From: a virus | DNA length: 36,301 bases | Direction: 5' to 3' (one strand) | IMG/VR virus record: IMGVR_UViG_3300042924_006165 | Location: 1-36,301 of that record | In this document: positions 13,068 through 20,710 of the stretch, piece after piece | How positions within the stretch are numbered: position 1 is the first letter of the stretch | Layout of the letters: every line of letters starts with the position of its first letter | Program-made: the position numbers and the translations under genes | The notes under the pieces: model-generated | Database searches by the model: none | What the model was told of the DNA's origin: nothing | Seen by the model: only the letters and a program-made list of their open reading frames with translations

Positions 13068-13999
13068 CACTGACCCCACCTTTTTTCTGCTTCTTTTTCA
13101 AATTCAAGAGCCCACCATTCATGAAAAGATCTTCCTTTATGCTTATCTCTTTTTTCCAAAGATAAAGTTTCTTTATTTTTTATAAAAAAGTTTTCTGCGT
13201 CTTCCTCATTCATTTTAAAAACTGATTTGTTTTGACCCATAAAGCATATATTTTCAAGCTCAGCAAGGTCCCAGCTTGAAGCTAAAAGCTTAATGTTTTT
13301 TGAATCACAGTATTTTTCAAAAATTTTCCAAGAAATCATAAAATCCATTAAATCATTTTTTTGATCCTCTATAGAAATTAGACTTTTTTGATTAGAAAAA
13401 ACTGAAACTTTTTCTCTATCTACATATTTTTGGTGGTAATACCAGCCCCCTAAATTGTTTTCTGACCAAAAAAAATTTCTGCCTATGTTTGGCAACAAAA
13501 CAAAATAATGTGTCGGTGTCCCGTACTTTTCTTCGTAAACAAAAAAATCTAAAATGACCTGGTGCCAACCAGAACCAGCCCTACCTAAATTATAAAAATT
13601 TCCAACATCATATTTTTTAGAAAATTTTGTGTGTAAAATTTTTCCCCAAGAATCCTCTATGTTTCCCCCAATGCCCTCTGTTTCCGAGCATCCGTTAAAT
13701 ACTATATGAAATTTAGAAGTTTGATTTTTATTAAAATCATCTGACCTGTACCAATCACTATTGTATTTATAAATTACTGAGCCGTCGTCTTTAAAGTTAT
13801 CGGGAAGACGGGCTTCGGTTGGTGCAACCGTAAATTCCCTGTTTCCTACATTCATGCTTTTGTACGGATCATTTAAAGACCAAGTTTGATCAAATTCATT
13901 TCTAAATAACGAATTCAAAAGTGAAGATTGAAGTCCTTTATTATCTAGGTTTTCTAAAAAATAAGAAGGATTTATTTTTGAGTATTTTTTATTTATCAT
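13064..13999 (-). CDS. SGNH/GDSL-hydrolase-like protein
   Basis: Residues 98-170 follow the SGNH order: strand HIVFNGCSETEG with a candidate nucleophile Ser105, then NLGRAGSG (137-144) as the block carrying the oxyanion Gly, then FVLLPNIGRN. A C-terminal His is available at HEWWALEF. The family hydrolyses esters or removes acetyl groups from sugars and lipids. A relative at 19876-20625 lacks the serine. It overlaps the methyltransferase upstream by 4 bases, which hints that both act on the same molecule, perhaps a surface glycan. Assignment is moderate because the motifs are diverged. Confidence 0.55.
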   Translation of the reverse strand: MINKKYSKINPSYFLENLDNKGLQSSLLNSLFRNEFDQTWSLNDPYKSMNVGNREFTVAPTEARLPDNFKDDGSVIYKYNSDWYRSDDFNKNQTSKFHIVFNGCSETEGIGGNIEDSWGKILHTKFSKKYDVGNFYNLGRAGSGWHQVILDFFVYEEKYGTPTHYFVLLPNIGRNFFWSENNLGGWYYHQKYVDREKVSVFSNQKSLISIEDQKNDLMDFMISWKIFEKYCDSKNIKLLASSWDLAELENICFMGQNKSVFKMNEEDAENFFIKNKETLSLEKRDKHKGRSFHEWWALEFEKEAEKRWGQW

Positions 14000-14700
14000 A
14001 GATAATTTTCTTTTCTTAAGTATATATCATAAAATCCTAATGGGTGCAAAGCAATGCCATCTACTGACCATTCTTTGTTTAAGAATAAAAACTCATTTAC
14101 TGATTGATAGGTTCCATATTTGCCGTCTTCAATAATTCCATCATATATTAAATAATCATTTAATCCTATTATACCACCTGGCTTAACAAGATTTTTAACA
14201 ATTTCTAAAAGTTCTTGAATTTTTTTTCTATCGTTAACTATATCAATATATATATAATCAAACTTTTTATCTATTTCTTTAGATGTTCTTAAGGCATCTC
14301 CAGCAATTACATGAACATTTTTATATTTTGAAAATTCTTTTTTTATAAAACTTTCATGACTGTCTTTGTCATAAGTTTGAATATGTTTAGGAAAGCACTG
14401 GCAACTACCAAATTTTCTCTCAGACCAACAAAGCTGATCTTGATCATATGTATCTAGTAAGTATATAGAAGAAGGGCTTAAAGTTTCTGCAATTATTTTT
14501 GAATAATAACCCCAGGCAACACCAATTTCCATATAATCCAAACCTTGTGGCAAAGTTTTAATATATGTTTCTCTATTTGAAAAAAGCTTTGATTTATTAA
14601 GCTGGGATTGATCTATTAGTACTGCAGACTCAATTTGTTCTTGGGGTATTGGGTAGTGTTGAACTCCCTTAATGTTAGATGGCCCAGGAACAAAAGGCAT
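13996..14700 (-). CDS. SAM-dependent methyltransferase (class I)
   Basis: Motif I is LDYMEIGVAWGYYSK, the acidic strand end is IYLLDTYDQD, FDYIYIDIVNDRKK corresponds to motif IV and LVKPGGIIGLNDYLI follows. This matches the order in the paralogue at 7413-8135. A cysteine-containing insert (FGSCQCFPKH) is distinctive. Small-molecule or sugar O-methylation is the likely role. The gene lies between a helical small protein and the SGNH-like gene with 1-4 base overlaps, giving an operon that appears to run from the subtilase promoter at 16075. Confidence 0.7.
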   Translation of the reverse strand: MPFVPGPSNIKGVQHYPIPQEQIESAVLIDQSQLNKSKLFSNRETYIKTLPQGLDYMEIGVAWGYYSKIIAETLSPSSIYLLDTYDQDQLCWSERKFGSCQCFPKHIQTYDKDSHESFIKKEFSKYKNVHVIAGDALRTSKEIDKKFDYIYIDIVNDRKKIQELLEIVKNLVKPGGIIGLNDYLIYDGIIEDGKYGTYQSVNEFLFLNKEWSVDGIALHPLGFYDIYLRKENYL

Positions 14701-14906
14701 TACTTATCCTTAAGATCTTCCGCTGCTTCGTTAAACTTTGACATAAATGTTTGAATTACCCAAAATGCGGTTTCTCCAGAATTTTGTGCCATTGCTTTAG
14801 ATGCCTCTTCTGTTCTATCTTCAATAGCAAGGGCGTTGTACCATTTCTGGTACAACTCCTCACCAATTTCTTTGATAATTTCCTCTAATACGGTAATCTT
14901 ATCCAA
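14700..14906 (-). CDS. Small helical acidic protein (68 aa)
   Basis: A TTG start at 14906 overlaps the subtilase stop by 8 bases. The protein is charged and helical (LEEIIKEIGEELYQKWYNAL) with no cysteines or membrane segment. Its stop touches the methyltransferase start. Not recognised; possibly an inhibitor or chaperone for the subtilase encoded just before it, on position alone. Confidence 0.55.
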   Translation of the reverse strand: MDKITVLEEIIKEIGEELYQKWYNALAIEDRTEEASKAMAQNSGETAFWVIQTFMSKFNEAAEDLKDK

Positions 14907-16068
14907 GGTCAGACACCATCTTTGTATATTTTGCTTTAGTGTCTAGGATTAGTTTACTCTTAGACTCATTTAGATTAATTAAAGCAAGCTGATGCTCTTT
15001 TTCTATTCTAATAATTTCATCATTAAATGATTTATTTATTGAATCTAACAGTTGTTGCTTTGTTGGTCCCGCTGGGACTACTGGTGTTACTGGTGTTACT
15101 ACTGGTGCGCTGGTGCCAGTTCCTTGGCAAGTTCCAACACGAATTGGGCTTGTTGGGATAACGTTACCTTGTTGTCCTCTTGCGCCTTTAGTAAACTTAG
15201 AATTACACACAATAGATTGCATAATTTCATTGTAATTAGACTTAGGGTTATTTAAAACAGCGCCAGCCCAAACTGTTCCAGCAACGATTGCTGAAATAGA
15301 GGATCCTGATCCATTTTTTATTGATCCGTTTGGATTTGTAATCGGCATTGCTCCTAAAGCGTAAAAATCTAACAGTTTGGCATCGTAGTTAGAAAAATTA
15401 CTTAGTTCTCCATATTGATCTGACATGGAAACAGAAACAGACTCTGCAATACATGACGGCCAAGCAATTCTTTTATAGTCTCTATTATTTCCTGCTGCAA
15501 AAAATACTGGTACTTGCTTTAAGAGCAGGTTTTTTATTGAAGGTGTTACTGAATTATCTGAAGGACAGTAATTTACTTGAGGATTTGCTACCAAAGAATA
15601 ATTTGCTTGAGCCATGGCAACGCTTTTAATGTTAAACTTTTCAGCGTTTAAATTAACCCATTCAAGAGCTTTGGACACAGTATTGAAACCAGCATCTTGT
15701 CTTTGAGATGTTCCAGGAACATTACCAATAATCCTAATAAAAACTATCTTAACGTTTGGATTTATAGTTACAGAAACAGAAGCCATTTGAGTTCCATGAT
15801 CAAATCCACCTGCAGACATAATATCTACTGGAAGCTGTGCGGATCCAGGACCTTCCATAAATGATTTTCCGTTTGGACAACTATTCCATTCCATGATACA
15901 TACTTCATGCACAACCTTGTCTTTAAAAATTGGCAGAGAGCTGTTTAAAGCGGTATCTAGAATTGCTATTGCGGGCACAGTGTTTGCTTGTGCCGTAGGT
16001 GCCACCTGAATTAAGGTGGAGGCAGAAAGAGTTACAGCGACTAGCGCTCTTATTATTTTTTTATTCAT
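14899..16068 (-). CDS. Secreted subtilisin-like serine protease (S8 family)
   Basis: A signal peptide (residues 1-29, ending APTAQAN) precedes an S8 catalytic domain. Asp38 is in AIAILDTALN, His91 in GGFDHGTQMA, Asn194 in FFAAGNNRD and Ser257 in GSGSSISAIVAG, the family's GTSMA site. After about residue 310 come a Pro/Thr/Val linker and a coiled-coil tail rich in Lys and Glu. No propeptide of normal size is seen between the signal and the catalytic domain. The protease would act outside the membrane, perhaps on host surface proteins or competing phage receptors. It has its own consensus promoter and a leaderless ATG. An exported phage subtilase is unusual. Confidence 0.85.
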   Translation of the reverse strand: MNKKIIRALVAVTLSASTLIQVAPTAQANTVPAIAILDTALNSSLPIFKDKVVHEVCIMEWNSCPNGKSFMEGPGSAQLPVDIMSAGGFDHGTQMASVSVTINPNVKIVFIRIIGNVPGTSQRQDAGFNTVSKALEWVNLNAEKFNIKSVAMAQANYSLVANPQVNYCPSDNSVTPSIKNLLLKQVPVFFAAGNNRDYKRIAWPSCIAESVSVSMSDQYGELSNFSNYDAKLLDFYALGAMPITNPNGSIKNGSGSSISAIVAGTVWAGAVLNNPKSNYNEIMQSIVCNSKFTKGARGQQGNVIPTSPIRVGTCQGTGTSAPVVTPVTPVVPAGPTKQQLLDSINKSFNDEIIRIEKEHQLALINLNESKSKLILDTKAKYTKMVSDLG

Positions 16069-16074
16069 TTCTAT

Positions 16075-16103
16075 ATTGTACTAAAATACTAAAATCCTGT
16101 CAA
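16075..16103 (-). promoter_or_regulatory. Consensus promoter of the leaderless subtilase gene
   Basis: On the minus strand TTGACA (16098-16103), exactly 17 bases, TACAAT (16075-16080), then 6 bases to the ATG at 16068. The TGA inside the -35 box is the stop codon of the upstream gene. This is the clearest example of the arrangement seen through the window. Confidence 0.8.
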
Positions 16104-16270
16104 GAGTTTTTGTCTAATCTCCTCTTGTACCACTTTCCAGCGTCTAGTTCTGGTTGTGCTAGGTTGTTTGCCTCTAATAAAGTTATCAGCATGTTGTTTA
16201 AAAGATCTATCTCAAACTCAATTTTGATTAATTGAAGTTCTAGCAATCGAATTCTTTCGCTTTTTCTCAT
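16100..16270 (-). CDS. Small coiled-coil protein (56 aa)
   Basis: The N-terminal 35 residues form a heptad-like helix (RIRLLELQLIKIEFEIDLL), followed by a short basic tail with GKWYKRRL. Its ATG overlaps the stop of the zinc-ribbon gene by one base (TAATG). Its own stop forms part of the subtilase -35 box. The function is unknown. Confidence 0.55.
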   Translation of the reverse strand: MRKSERIRLLELQLIKIEFEIDLLNNMLITLLEANNLAQPELDAGKWYKRRLDKNS

Positions 16271-16482
16271 TAAATCTTATCCTTATCTATAGGGGTGGGA
16301 GCAGTTGCCAGACTTCCACAAGCTGAACATTGCATATCTAAAAAGTAAGTTGCAATGTCGTAATCAACAAAAACTACTTTAAGGTTCCAAACAAAGCAAC
16401 CACAAGGGCAAACATGTGTAGGGTATCCTCGTAAATCCATGGCACTACTATAATCTTTTGGATTCAATTCGTTAATGTCCAT
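16270..16482 (-). CDS. Zinc-ribbon protein, leaderless start (70 aa)
   Basis: CPCGC and, about 27 residues later, CSAC form a four- or five-cysteine zinc-binding fold with hydrophobic beta strands between them (FVWNLKVVFVDYDI). The ATG at 16482 follows a TTTACA-17-TATAAT promoter by 7 bases. It heads a small operon with the coiled-coil protein. A regulatory or adaptor role is possible but unproven. Confidence 0.65.
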   Translation of the reverse strand: MDINELNPKDYSSAMDLRGYPTHVCPCGCFVWNLKVVFVDYDIATYFLDMQCSACGSLATAPTPIDKDKI

Positions 16483-16489
16483 ACAGTTT

Positions 16490-16518
16490 ATTATACTCTA
16501 AACTTCAATTATTGTAAA
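16490..16518 (-). promoter_or_regulatory. Promoter of leaderless gene 16270-16482
   Basis: On the minus strand TTTACA (16513-16518), 17 bases, TATAAT (16490-16495), 7 bases to the ATG. The -35 box lies within the last codons of the HslV-like gene. Confidence 0.7.
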
Positions 16519-17067
16519 GGGTGGTCTTACCGACATATTAAATTTTGCAGCGGCTTCTAGTGCTAGCCTTACTCTTTTACGTGGAGTCTTAATGGCTGGA
16601 GTTGAATAAAATGATCCTAAAGATATTTCTTGTCCCGCTCCTTCTGCCATGTAAGGAACATCGGCTTCCCCAATATGAAAATCTGTATCCATTACAAAAA
16701 TTCTACCAGCACCTTGAACAGCAATAATAAATACTCCTCCTTCATCACCATCTTCCGTAGAACCTGGATTTTGATTACCATAGCCATGCTCTTTAAACAA
16801 CTCTTTTATTGATTCTACAAACTTAGTTCTCATAAACTTATCTAAATTTTTAAACCCAACGTTAGGTTTGTAAATTGGCGGGGTCCAACTATATTGTAAA
16901 ATTTGACCCATCCTGAAACTGTCTACAAACCCAATTCCAAATTGACCTACTTTAAAAACTTTTGGGTCTACTCTTTGAAATATTAATCCTGTTTTTTCAT
17001 CAGATGCTGCGGAGTCCCCACCTAGGAGGACTTTATTTTCATGGATTAGGGCTACGATTGCAGTCAT
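16498..17067 (-). CDS. HslV/proteasome-beta-like threonine peptidase (copy 2)
   Basis: A 189-residue paralogue of the gene at 3918-4460. After Met removal, Thr1 starts TAIVAL. Asp is at mature position 17 (LLGGDSAASD). A lysine lies at about mature position 35 (DPKVFK). EGAGQEISLGSF replaces the Gly-Ser-Gly segment, with Ala where HslV has Ser. The C-terminal helix and strand match copy 1 (ALEAAAKFNMSV against ANKAIEVSAKFDI). A glycine/acid-rich insert around STEDGDEGG is unique to this copy. It has its own leaderless promoter. The two copies could form mixed rings or have different substrates; no ATPase partner is present. Confidence 0.75.
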   Translation of the reverse strand: MTAIVALIHENKVLLGGDSAASDEKTGLIFQRVDPKVFKVGQFGIGFVDSFRMGQILQYSWTPPIYKPNVGFKNLDKFMRTKFVESIKELFKEHGYGNQNPGSTEDGDEGGVFIIAVQGAGRIFVMDTDFHIGEADVPYMAEGAGQEISLGSFYSTPAIKTPRKRVRLALEAAAKFNMSVRPPFTIIEV

Positions 17068-17074
17068 GTCTAAA

Positions 17075-17103
17075 AGTATACTAAATGTAAAATTATGTGT
17101 CCA
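17075..17103 (-). promoter_or_regulatory. Promoter of leaderless HslV-like copy 2
   Basis: On the minus strand TGGACA (17098-17103), 17 bases, TATACT (17075-17080), then 7 bases to the ATG at 17067. The -35 box lies in the last codons of the preceding gene. Confidence 0.7.
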
Positions 17104-17404
17104 GTTTGTGAGGGGATATCGATTCTAGCTCAAATAATGCCTGATCTAATTCAGATTTTAATAAAATTAACTCTTCTATGGCCTTATAATATTTATCTTT
17201 CCATTCAGTTAATTCTTTTTCTATTTTGTATAACTCAATTTTAAGGTCTTTTATTTCTAATTTTAAGTGATCTTCTGCTCTTTCTTGCCGTCTAATTTTA
17301 TCTTTTTTAATGTCCCTAAGACTTGCAATAAGGGCAGTTCCAACTCCTGATACTAATGCTGCTAGGAGAGCTAATGTTATTTGGCTAATGTTAAATGAAT
17401 TCAC
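17093..17404 (-). CDS. Membrane-anchored coiled-coil protein (103 aa)
   Basis: A hydrophobic segment at residues 8-28 (ITLALLAALVSGVGTALIA) is followed by a basic stop-transfer region and about 60 residues of heptad coiled coil. This topology puts the long helix in the cytoplasm. The start is GTG at 17404, 8 bases after TATAAT (17413-17418), another probable leaderless start. Holin-like or spanin-like roles are possible but it lies away from the endolysin. Function not recognised. Confidence 0.6.
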   Translation of the reverse strand: MNSFNISQITLALLAALVSGVGTALIASLRDIKKDKIRRQERAEDHLKLEIKDLKIELYKIEKELTEWKDKYYKAIEELILLKSELDQALFELESISPHKLDT

Positions 17405-17432
17405 TATACATAATTATATCACTTAAATTAAC

Positions 17433-17669
17433 CTAAACAATAACTTCTGTCGCTGCAATTTCTTTTCCAATATATCTCTTTTTTAAGATGTATTCCTTAA
17501 TATGATCTAGTCCGTTTTGACGACCAGATAAAATTATAACCCATCTAGGTTCAAATTTTGAAGCTATACAGGTCTCACAAATAAACAAATTAATAGGAAG
17601 AAGAATAGATTTTCTTACCACCAAATTGTTTTTACTTTTATTGCATGAATAACAAAGGATTTTTTCCAT
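17433..17669 (-). CDS. Small zinc-ribbon protein (78 aa)
   Basis: CYSC near the N-terminus and CETC about 22 residues later make a four-cysteine zinc ribbon. The C-terminal part (GRQNGLDHIKEYILKKRYIG) is typical of small actinophage proteins that I have seen without known function. The ribosome-binding site is strong (AAGGAGGGGAATAAAATG), in contrast to the leaderless neighbours. Confidence 0.65.
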   Translation of the reverse strand: MEKILCYSCNKSKNNLVVRKSILLPINLFICETCIASKFEPRWVIILSGRQNGLDHIKEYILKKRYIGKEIAATEVIV

Positions 17670-17728
17670 TTTATTCCCCTCCTTTTTTATTTATATAGAA
17701 ATTTTCTATATAAATCAAACTTAAATTT

Positions 17729-18034
17729 TTACATAATGTTTGCACTTTGTTTGCCTTCCAGCTCGCATCTTACTCCGTAAGACTCTATAATCTTCTTTAT
17801 TTTTGATACATAATCAATAACTATTTCTTTTTTGATCCCGTCAAATTGTAAAAAATTATCTTCGTATAGCCTTAGCGCCAAGAAATCTGGATATTTAACT
17901 ATGTCCATTAGCAGCATTGATGGCCTTTTAATGCTATGAACCGCTTTTTTCATTTCTTCTGTATAAAAGACTGGCTTGTTTGGCTCACCCGTCCACTGAT
18001 TTATTCCATATTTAAAGAAATTTTTATCAGACAT
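17729..18034 (-). CDS. Hypothetical protein (101 aa)
   Basis: A soluble mixed alpha/beta protein with the segments YTEEMKKAVHSIKRPSMLLM and GIKKEIVIDYVSKIKKIIES. No motif is recognised. It overlaps the WhiB-like gene by 8 bases and is the last gene of the long operon coming from 20625. The position suggests co-expression with WhiB. Confidence 0.6.
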   Translation of the reverse strand: MSDKNFFKYGINQWTGEPNKPVFYTEEMKKAVHSIKRPSMLLMDIVKYPDFLALRLYEDNFLQFDGIKKEIVIDYVSKIKKIIESYGVRCELEGKQSANIM

Positions 18035-18335
18035 GTTTTGCCTTAAGCTTTTTCCAAATTTCTTTAGTCTTGTGGGTATTTTTTGTCTTATCTACAGACC
18101 CAGAATTTAAATAAACTCCACCCCAAACTCCATGCTCATTATTTTTTATTGCGTAATCGTAGCACATTTTTATTACTGGGCACGACAGACATGCCTCATC
18201 AATATTTTTTGCAATATTGTAATCAATCTCATATTTTTCATAAAATAAATTAGTTTCCATACCCCTACAAGCACCTAAGTGCCACCAGTTTAAATCTTCT
18301 TTATCTATTCCAAGACTATTTAAAATATTTGACAT
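18027..18335 (-). CDS. whiB: WhiB-like iron-sulfur transcriptional regulator
   Basis: WhiB proteins hold a [4Fe-4S] cluster and bind the sigma-70 factor of actinobacteria. All four ligands are present: Cys23 (LGACRG), Cys49 and Cys52 (EACLSCP) and Cys58 (KMCYDYA), with the usual CxxCxxxxxC spacing. The signature turn GVWGGVYL is at 69-76 and a Lys-rich DNA-contacting tail follows. The length of 102 aa is normal. It is found only in actinobacteria and their phages, so it indicates the host phylum. It overlaps its upstream neighbour by 20 bases. It may redirect host RNA polymerase or alter redox-responsive genes. Confidence 0.9.
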   Translation of the reverse strand: MSNILNSLGIDKEDLNWWHLGACRGMETNLFYEKYEIDYNIAKNIDEACLSCPVIKMCYDYAIKNNEHGVWGGVYLNSGSVDKTKNTHKTKEIWKKLKAKHV

Positions 18336-18549
18336 AATCTTTCTTGATCACCCACATTCCATTTTTAGATACAGGAACTTTATCAACAATACCCCAAGAG
18401 TCATTAAGGTACATTCCTTTTTTACTGCCCCACCCGTTAATATTTTTTTTCCAAATATTTACGGTATAGTTGTTCCAAAAACCTTTATTAGATCTAGAAT
18501 TAAATTTTTTAAAAAAAACATCAATTCCTTTTTCGTTTAAAAATAACAT
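18316..18549 (-). CDS. Small hypothetical protein (77 aa)
   Basis: The start is placed at the ATG at 18549, which forms TAATG with the stop of the oxygenase gene; a longer frame would run back into that gene. The protein is rich in Asn, Lys, Trp and Gly (WGSKKGMYLNDSWGIV), probably beta-rich. It is not recognised. It links the oxygenase/SGNH genes to WhiB in one operon. Confidence 0.55.
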   Translation of the reverse strand: MLFLNEKGIDVFFKKFNSRSNKGFWNNYTVNIWKKNINGWGSKKGMYLNDSWGIVDKVPVSKNGMWVIKKDYVKYFK

Positions 18550-19145
18550 TATGCTCTTTCTATTTCCCACATTTTTAAGTAATAGTTAGACTTAATTTTC
18601 ATGTTAGTTTTATGAGAATCCTTAATGTCATCTGAATCTGGATCGCATAGGTGTGCGAATATCATGTCTAAATATTCTCCTTTAGCAAAAGTTCTTTTTT
18701 CTCTCCAATGAACTTCATGAGTTCCAGAAAAAATTAGCGCTTGATTATCTTGAAGTATATATTTTTCTTTTTCAACAACAATTGGCCAGTCCCCGACAAT
18801 AAATTTTTTAAGCTGCACGTCTAACGTTAAGACCTCTTTATCAAACGCTACGTCATAGTGTGGACTTAAAGATGGGTTAACTCCCGTGTCTAAGGTATAT
18901 CTACAAAATTGAATTCCTAATATTTTTAAATTTTTACCAGAATTTTCAAATGCTTTTTTTTCTACAGTGTCCCATAAATCGGAATCCCCAGATTCTCTCA
19001 TATCAAAAGCGGGAATATAATACAGCTGCTGACCTACTCTTTTATTATTAACAATTTTTTCAATAGGGCATGAGTTAACATAATCATAAATTTTATTTAT
19101 TTGAGATTCAGAAAAAAAATCATTTATAATTCTATTATTTTTCAT
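18549..19145 (-). CDS. Fe(II)/2OG-oxygenase-like protein (HxD...HWR type)
   Basis: The iron-ligand pattern is SPHYDVAF (His96, Asp98) and EVHWREK (His146), with Arg148 as a candidate 2OG-binding residue. LTLDVQL, GDWPIVVEK and KGEYLDMIFAHL align with the paralogue at 10797-11597. The length of 198 aa suits a minimal beta-helix oxygenase. It overlaps the P4H-type oxygenase gene by one base, so two different oxygenases are made together. The target could be a protein, a nucleobase or a small molecule. Confidence 0.6.
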   Translation of the reverse strand: MKNNRIINDFFSESQINKIYDYVNSCPIEKIVNNKRVGQQLYYIPAFDMRESGDSDLWDTVEKKAFENSGKNLKILGIQFCRYTLDTGVNPSLSPHYDVAFDKEVLTLDVQLKKFIVGDWPIVVEKEKYILQDNQALIFSGTHEVHWREKRTFAKGEYLDMIFAHLCDPDSDDIKDSHKTNMKIKSNYYLKMWEIERA

Positions 19146-19879
19146 CAGTAGGTATCCAAGTGTTTATCTGGATCTCCAGGATTTATCCATAATCCCTTTG
19201 AGTCATTAAAGTCATATTTATTTAAAACTGTTTGTCCTAAATCTTTTAAAATATTTTCATTGTCTTTATTTGCAAAAGAAAATGTATACCATATAGGCAT
19301 TGTGTATCTAACTCCTGATGTAACCTTGGTAACTTCATGCTGGTACACGGTTGGGAAAAGTATTAGTGTCCCAGGCTTTGGCTTTATGTCCACTCCGTAA
19401 GCAGGAAATACAATTCTTCCGCCCTCATAGTCTTCACCAGGGTACATTAGTCCTGCAATATTTAATTTATAGTAAGAAGATTTTTCTACTGGCTCCCCGT
19501 TTGGGTGCAAGCAATCTGTGTGTAAAGCTGAAGCCATTCCAACTCTCCATTTAACAAAGTGCAATGAATTCCATGGCTCTGGTGAAACCTCTATGTCGTA
19601 CTTATCCATGTAATGTTTTTTAATCTCTGCATAGATCTTGTCCTGATACTTATTCTGTAAAGCATAAATGGTTCTGTTTTCTTGCTTTACACGAGAAAAT
19701 CTTATATCTTTACCACCAGAAAAGTTTGCGTCATCTTTGTACTGATTTAGGTACTGAAGGATAAGTTCACGATCTGGTTTTTCTAAAAAGTCTTCTATTA
19801 TAATAATATTTGATGGGTCTTGTCCTATCTTTTTGTAATTTGTTTTATACGGTTCCCATGTTTTGGCATCTAAGCTCAT
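19145..19879 (-). CDS. Prolyl-4-hydroxylase-type Fe(II)/2OG oxygenase
   Basis: The catalytic domain is clear: ALHTDCLHPNGE gives His120 and Asp122, EDYEGGRIVFPAYG is the conserved strand, and LILFPTVYQHEVTKVTSGVR gives the distal His181 and Arg191. The protein is 244 residues. The N-terminus IIIIEDFLEKPDRELI is the usual pre-domain helix region. Such enzymes hydroxylate proline or other residues, and related phage proteins are common in aquatic viruses. It overlaps its neighbours by 1-4 bases between the SGNH-like gene and the HWR-type oxygenase. A relative is at 27064-27747. Confidence 0.8.
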   Translation of the reverse strand: MSLDAKTWEPYKTNYKKIGQDPSNIIIIEDFLEKPDRELILQYLNQYKDDANFSGGKDIRFSRVKQENRTIYALQNKYQDKIYAEIKKHYMDKYDIEVSPEPWNSLHFVKWRVGMASALHTDCLHPNGEPVEKSSYYKLNIAGLMYPGEDYEGGRIVFPAYGVDIKPKPGTLILFPTVYQHEVTKVTSGVRYTMPIWYTFSFANKDNENILKDLGQTVLNKYDFNDSKGLWINPGDPDKHLDTY

Positions 19880-20625
19880 TTGTTCTCCTTTTTTATTAAA
19901 TTATTTGAGAAAAAATCATATATATTTTGCTGGTTATACAGCTCATCTTTAGAATTTACAAAGAATTTAAAATCATGTTCGTTTAAAAATTTATTAGTTT
20001 CTCCACACCAAGAAGTCCAAACTAAATTTATTCCAACTTGATCACAATATTGTTCAAATGCTCTCATCGTATGAAGATATCGAATAGCTAAAAGTTGCAT
20101 TGGCAAGTTGTTAGGAACGCTTGCTATGTTATGCTCTTTTCCTTCATTTACTTCTGGCCTGTACTGGTAAAATATTTTTGGCTTATATATCTGGTGTTCT
20201 TCCCAAAACCCTAAATCTCTTATCATTTCTGGGGCTAGCAAACAGATGTTTTTTGGGTTACCAATACTTTTAAAATACTTATACAAATTTGGAACTATTT
20301 TATGTACAGAAGCTCCAGGATAAGATAGGTTAGCAAAAGTTTCTGCTCCAAAATCTTTGAATATTTTGTATGCCCAACCATCTTCTTCTTTTATATCCAT
20401 AGGAATAGTTCTTTCGCAACCCGCAAAAATGATTTCTTCTGGCTGACCTAAAACAAAATCGTCACACCTTAAGCTATAGTTATTTTTTCTATATTCTGCT
20501 TTACTGTCTTCGTGACCTGGTATCATCCATGTTGGATGGTTTTCTACCATAGGCTCAATTTTATTAGATATCCAAACAGAGTGTTTCTGCTTTAAGTTTT
20601 GCGATTGCTCTAAATATGACTTCAA
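19876..20625 (-). CDS. SGNH-like protein without catalytic serine
   Basis: The order of blocks follows the SGNH-like gene at 13064-13999: EIIFAGCERTIP (residues 64-75), then NLSYPGASVHKI (99-110) and ICLLAPEM. At the usual Ser position there is Glu (GCERT against GCSET), so hydrolase activity is doubtful and a binding role is possible. C-terminal aromatic segments (VWTSWCGETN) parallel LLASSWDLAE of the relative. The start is TTG at 20625 with GGAG five bases upstream and a leader after a TTGACA-18-TACAAT promoter. It is the first gene of the operon running to 17729. Confidence 0.5.
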   Translation of the reverse strand: MKSYLEQSQNLKQKHSVWISNKIEPMVENHPTWMIPGHEDSKAEYRKNNYSLRCDDFVLGQPEEIIFAGCERTIPMDIKEEDGWAYKIFKDFGAETFANLSYPGASVHKIVPNLYKYFKSIGNPKNICLLAPEMIRDLGFWEEHQIYKPKIFYQYRPEVNEGKEHNIASVPNNLPMQLLAIRYLHTMRAFEQYCDQVGINLVWTSWCGETNKFLNEHDFKFFVNSKDELYNQQNIYDFFSNNLIKKENK

Positions 20626-20655
20626 TTACACTCCGTTTATTTAATTACTAGTCTA

Positions 20656-20685
20656 ATTGTACAGTAGTTAATGAGTGTTTGTCAA
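20656..20685 (-). promoter_or_regulatory. Promoter of the SGNH-oxygenase-WhiB operon
   Basis: On the minus strand TTGACA (20680-20685), 18 bases, TACAAT (20656-20661). About 30 bases of leader with a GGAG ribosome-binding site precede the TTG at 20625, so this operon is not leaderless. Confidence 0.7.
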
Positions 20686-20710
20686 TCCTTTTTTTACTTT
20701 TTGTCATATA

